In this document: one piece after another, positions 5,767 to 7,627 of the stretch
Position numbering within the stretch: the first letter of the stretch is position 1
How the letters are laid out: each line of letters begins with the position of its first letter
Source of the DNA: Actinomycetota bacterium
Lineage (GTDB): Bacteria > Actinomycetota > Acidimicrobiia > Acidimicrobiales > GCA-2861595
Assembly: GCA_016781225.1 (NCBI GenBank)
Contig: JADDQT010000089.1
Coordinates: 1-7,627 of the forward strand
Direction: 5' to 3'
Length of the DNA: 7,627 bases
The notes under the pieces: model-generated
Seen by the model: the letters and a program-made list of their open reading frames with translations, nothing else
Told to the model about the DNA's origin: nothing
Database searches by the model: none
Translations under genes and position numbers: made by a program

Positions 5767-6228
5767 TCAGTCTGCCCGCCGCTGCCAGCGCAGCAGGCGC
5801 AGGCAGTACAGGGCGGCGGAGACCAGGAACACGGCAGCGGTGAAGGCGATGAAGCGCCCGAGGAAGCGCCCCGTGCCCAGACCGCTGGCGGCTCGATAGG
5901 TCTTGGCGTTGACGCCGAGGATCAAGGGGAACCAGACGAGGAACACCAGGCCGGTGAGGAGCACGGGCACGCGCACGAAGTTGATCCACGACGCCCGGTC
6001 GGTTCCCCCGAGCCCCTGGCCCTTGGCCACCGCCCGGTCCAGCAGGGTGTACACGGGATAGAGCAGGAAGTCGTGGGCGAGAAGCGCGCCCAGGAACCAG
6101 AGCCCTATCAGCACCGGTTCGGCCGAGTCGGCGAGGCGGAGGATGGCGTATCCCGAGACGGCGAAGCACACCACCACGGCCACGAAGTGGAAGAGCCCCG
6201 ATCCGTAGACCTTCCTGAGAGCGTTCAC
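5767..6228 (-). CDS. Four-TM membrane protein of unknown function, partner of the molybdoenzyme
   Basis: A 153-residue protein starting at GTG 6228-6226. Its start overlaps the stop of the upstream molybdoenzyme gene by four bases (GTGA), the classic arrangement for translational coupling. Four hydrophobic segments are visible at about 12-30, 39-60, 84-104 and 121-146, with a short positively charged C-terminus (LLRWQRRAD). Possible conserved spots are His14 at the start of helix 1, LLAHDFLLYPVY (His52-Asp53) in helix 2, and NFVRVPVLLTGLVFLVWFPLIL in helix 3. His14 and His52 might bind heme or metal, but I see no recognised heme signature. Given its position it may be a subunit, assembly factor or quinone-side partner of the enzyme encoded before it (inference from gene order only). 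I recognise this type only as a hypothetical protein. The frame open upstream to 6519 is a shadow within the molybdoenzyme gene. Confidence 0.82.
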   Translation of the reverse strand: MNALRKVYGSGLFHFVAVVVCFAVSGYAILRLADSAEPVLIGLWFLGALLAHDFLLYPVYTLLDRAVAKGQGLGGTDRASWINFVRVPVLLTGLVFLVWFPLILGVNAKTYRAASGLGTGRFLGRFIAFTAAVFLVSAALYCLRLLRWQRRAD

Positions 6229-7490
6229 ACCGACTCCATGAACGTCATCTGGCGGACCCACTTGGTGTTGTGCACCCCCGGGGCGGCGGGGACGATGACC
6301 CGAGCGGGGAAGCCGTGGTCCATCGACAGGTCGGCCCCGTTCACCTGCAGCGCGAGCAGTGACTGCTGGTCGCGGATCTGCCTGCCGGACAGGGAGGCCT
6401 GGGCGAAGGCACCACCCTTCTCCAGTGACTCGACCAGCACGGCGTCGGCTCCCGAGGCCCCAACCATGCGGGCCAGGTCGGCGATCCTCACGCCGGTCCA
6501 GGTGGCGACGACGGACCATCCCTCCACGCAGGCGATGGGCAGGTCGTAGGTGTGCTGCGGCATGGCCATCAGCTCGTCCCGGGAGATCGATCGCTCGCTC
6601 GAGGACCCCTTCAACGCCAGGCGCCAGTTGGGACCAGTCTCCTCGGCCTTGATGCCGACAGAGGCAGCTGTCTTGTTCACCGGGAAGTCGTTGGGCGCAG
6701 AGCCGTAGCTGCCACCGCGGGGCGAGAAGAGGGCCAGGCTGCGCAACCGTCCGCCGATGCTCTGGCCCGCCGTGAGGCCGAGCAGCCCGAGCGAGGATGC
6801 CGCCACCAGTCCCAGCGCTCCCCGGCGCGAGATGGTTGGAGGATCCGGTCGCTCGGCCACCAACCCGTGTTCGTCAGGTGGCTCGGGCTCGGTGTCGGCG
6901 ATGCCCTTGCGGAGCTCGGCTCGAAGGCTGCGCCGGCGAAGGGACCGCACCATGGTGGGCAGCTTCAGCGCGAGGTGGGTGACGAAGGCCCCGATGAAGA
7001 CCCAGGCCCCGTAGAGGTGGGCCTCGTAGAAGCTGAACTTCCATGGGTAGAAGACCTGGCTGTTGAGGATGCCGGTGACGAACTCGAACAGCACGCTGCC
7101 GACCAGCAGGGCGATGGTGATCCGCTCCAGCGCCATGGCCACCGAGCGAACCGGGGGCCAGTCGAACAGCTTGGGGATGACCGACCACAGCTTGGCCAAG
7201 AGGATGGGCACCAGAGCGATGCCCACGGTCACGTGCAGTCCCTGGTTGAGCCGGTAGAGCCACACGGGTCTGGTGGGCCAGTCGAAGAGGTAGAACCCGA
7301 ACAGGCCGCGACCGGGAGTGAGGTCGTTGGGGGAGAGCCCGGGGTTGTAGGCCGCGTAGGACAGCAGGCCGGTGAGGATCATCAGGGGGATCCCGACCAG
7401 GAGCACTGCTCCGAAGACCGACGTGAGCCAGGGCCCACGCAGTGGGCTCCGCCACACGGTGGACCGAAACGGCCAGGGAGCCCTGGGCAT
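6225..7490 (-). CDS. Cytochrome-b-like membrane domain fused to MsrP/sulfite-oxidase-type molybdopterin domain
   Basis: A 421-residue two-part enzyme. Residues 20-180 hold four membrane helices (about 21-47, 84-108, 122-142, 158-180) with His86, His158 and His172 as candidate heme b ligands; the last two lie in one helix 14 apart, as in di-heme cytochromes b. A basic cytoplasmic linker (182-195, RSLRRRSLRAELRK) leads to ISRRGALGLVAASSLGLLGL (220-239), a twin-arginine signal followed by a fifth hydrophobic segment. Residues 260-421 are an oxidoreductase molybdopterin-binding domain: the likely Mo-ligand Cys321 in LPIACVEGWSVVATWTGV, and HGFPARVIVP and KWVRQM near the end. The ACVEGWS context is closer to MsrP (YedY) than to sulfite oxidase. 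The cofactor domain should face outward, reduced from quinol through the heme domain. The substrate may be methionine sulfoxide (inference, supported by msrA nearby); sulfite or another S/N-oxide remains possible. The ATG at 7490 has no clear RBS. Confidence 0.88.
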   Translation of the reverse strand: MPRAPWPFRSTVWRSPLRGPWLTSVFGAVLLVGIPLMILTGLLSYAAYNPGLSPNDLTPGRGLFGFYLFDWPTRPVWLYRLNQGLHVTVGIALVPILLAKLWSVIPKLFDWPPVRSVAMALERITIALLVGSVLFEFVTGILNSQVFYPWKFSFYEAHLYGAWVFIGAFVTHLALKLPTMVRSLRRRSLRAELRKGIADTEPEPPDEHGLVAERPDPPTISRRGALGLVAASSLGLLGLTAGQSIGGRLRSLALFSPRGGSYGSAPNDFPVNKTAASVGIKAEETGPNWRLALKGSSSERSISRDELMAMPQHTYDLPIACVEGWSVVATWTGVRIADLARMVGASGADAVLVESLEKGGAFAQASLSGRQIRDQQSLLALQVNGADLSMDHGFPARVIVPAAPGVHNTKWVRQMTFMESV

Positions 7491-7493
7491 CGG

Positions 7494-7509
7494 GGCTGGT
7501 CTACCAGCC
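7494..7509. repeat. Inverted repeat at the start of the molybdoenzyme gene
   Basis: GGCTGGT-CT-ACCAGCC, 7-bp arms with a 2-base centre, ends four bases before the ATG at 7490 (read on the minus strand). It occupies the place where a ribosome binding site would be expected. It could be a repressor site or a translation-limiting hairpin (five-bp stem, six-base loop). Confidence 0.45.
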
Positions 7510-7521
7510 GGAAGCTCAGGG

Positions 7522-7537
7522 AGGACTTCGAAGTCCT
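7522..7537. repeat. 16-bp perfect palindrome
   Basis: AGGACTTCGAAGTCCT reads identically on both strands. It touches the stop codon (7537-7539) of the probable upstream gene fragment and lies 31 bp before the molybdoenzyme ATG. Its perfect two-fold symmetry fits a dimeric regulator's operator. As RNA it can form a six-bp stem with a four-base loop, so a transcript end is an alternative. Confidence 0.5.
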
Positions 7538-7627
7538 TACGATTCGCGGGCCGCGCCGCTCGCCGATGTCCGCACGAGCGACACGGCGTGGGGTAGCGCG
7601 GCGATGACCGCTTCCAGCGACTCTCGG
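7537..7627 (-). CDS. C-terminal fragment of an unidentified upstream gene
   Basis: From the right edge the minus strand is open in one frame for 29 codons, reading ...SLEAVIAALPHAVSLVRT... and ending in TAA at 7539-7537. Nearly all codons end in G or C and the segment has a helix-like pattern, as expected for the end of a real gene. It points in the same direction as the molybdoenzyme gene, 46 bp upstream of it. The piece is too short to assign, and the frame could be chance in GC-rich DNA. Confidence 0.38.
   Translation of the reverse strand, partial: RESLEAVIAALPHAVSLVRTSASGAARES

Noticed and set aside
5084..6169. A 361-codon open frame that would fuse about 144 residues to the N-terminus of MsrA
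   Set aside because: The upstream part is Pro/Arg-rich shadow of the 4-TM gene, and msrA has its own ATG with AAGGAGG at ideal spacing at 5737.
6229..6519. A 97-residue N-terminal extension of the 4-TM protein
   Set aside because: It overlaps the molybdoenzyme's conserved C-terminal domain in another frame and is Arg/Gly/Pro-rich; the GTG overlapping the stop at 6225-6228 is the natural start.
6552..7607. A 351-codon plus-strand open frame opposite the molybdoenzyme
   Set aside because: The translation is Gly/Gln/His/Glu-rich and typical of an antisense shadow in GC-rich DNA; the minus strand shows clear domains and catalytic residues.
1..7627. Mobile element, CRISPR array or defence island
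   Set aside because: No transposase, integrase, terminal repeats or spaced direct repeats were seen, and composition is uniform across the window.

Overview
The window is about two-thirds G+C, with coding frames whose third positions are almost all G or C and several GTG starts. Together with the family content (DinB-like protein with a CxxC head, CPWA-type DsbA-like protein, ChaB protein, PadR regulator, TFIIB-type zinc-finger protein), this suggests a high-GC Actinomycetota genome, possibly Acidimicrobiia. That placement is inferred from protein style; there is no rRNA or other marker here. Genes are dense, with no gap over about 120 bp, and I see no mobile element, CRISPR array or RNA gene.

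Layout. At the left, a metallo-beta-lactamase-fold hydrolase (minus strand, cut by the window edge) and a DinB-like protein (plus strand) diverge from one overlapping start region. The DinB-like gene is followed by a four-TM membrane protein in the same direction. That unit converges, over a 13-bp-stem hairpin, on a minus-strand pair: a two-DNA-binding-domain PadR-type regulator followed by a DsbA-like thioredoxin-fold protein, separated by a strong hairpin. Next comes pyrE (minus), divergent from a ChaB-family gene (plus). The ChaB gene converges on a small zinc-ribbon (zf-TFIIB) gene. The right third is a compact minus-strand unit. It starts with a 421-aa protein joining a cytochrome-b-like membrane domain to an MsrP/sulfite-oxidase-like molybdopterin domain. 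A 153-aa four-TM protein of unknown function overlaps it by 4 nt, and msrA follows 29 bp later with an excellent ribosome binding site. The zinc-ribbon gene may be the tail of this unit. A short C-terminal remnant of another minus-strand gene probably lies at the right edge.

The most interesting system is the right-hand unit. An exported molybdoenzyme with its own quinol/heme membrane module is in the same operon as the cytoplasmic methionine sulfoxide reductase MsrA, which suggests methionine-sulfoxide repair on both sides of the membrane. The molybdoenzyme is built as four N-terminal TM helices, a positively charged cytoplasmic linker, an internal twin-arginine signal, and then the cofactor domain, so it should need both Sec and Tat for assembly. 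The 4-TM partner has no function I can name and is the main unknown. Two palindromes sit just upstream of the first gene of this unit.
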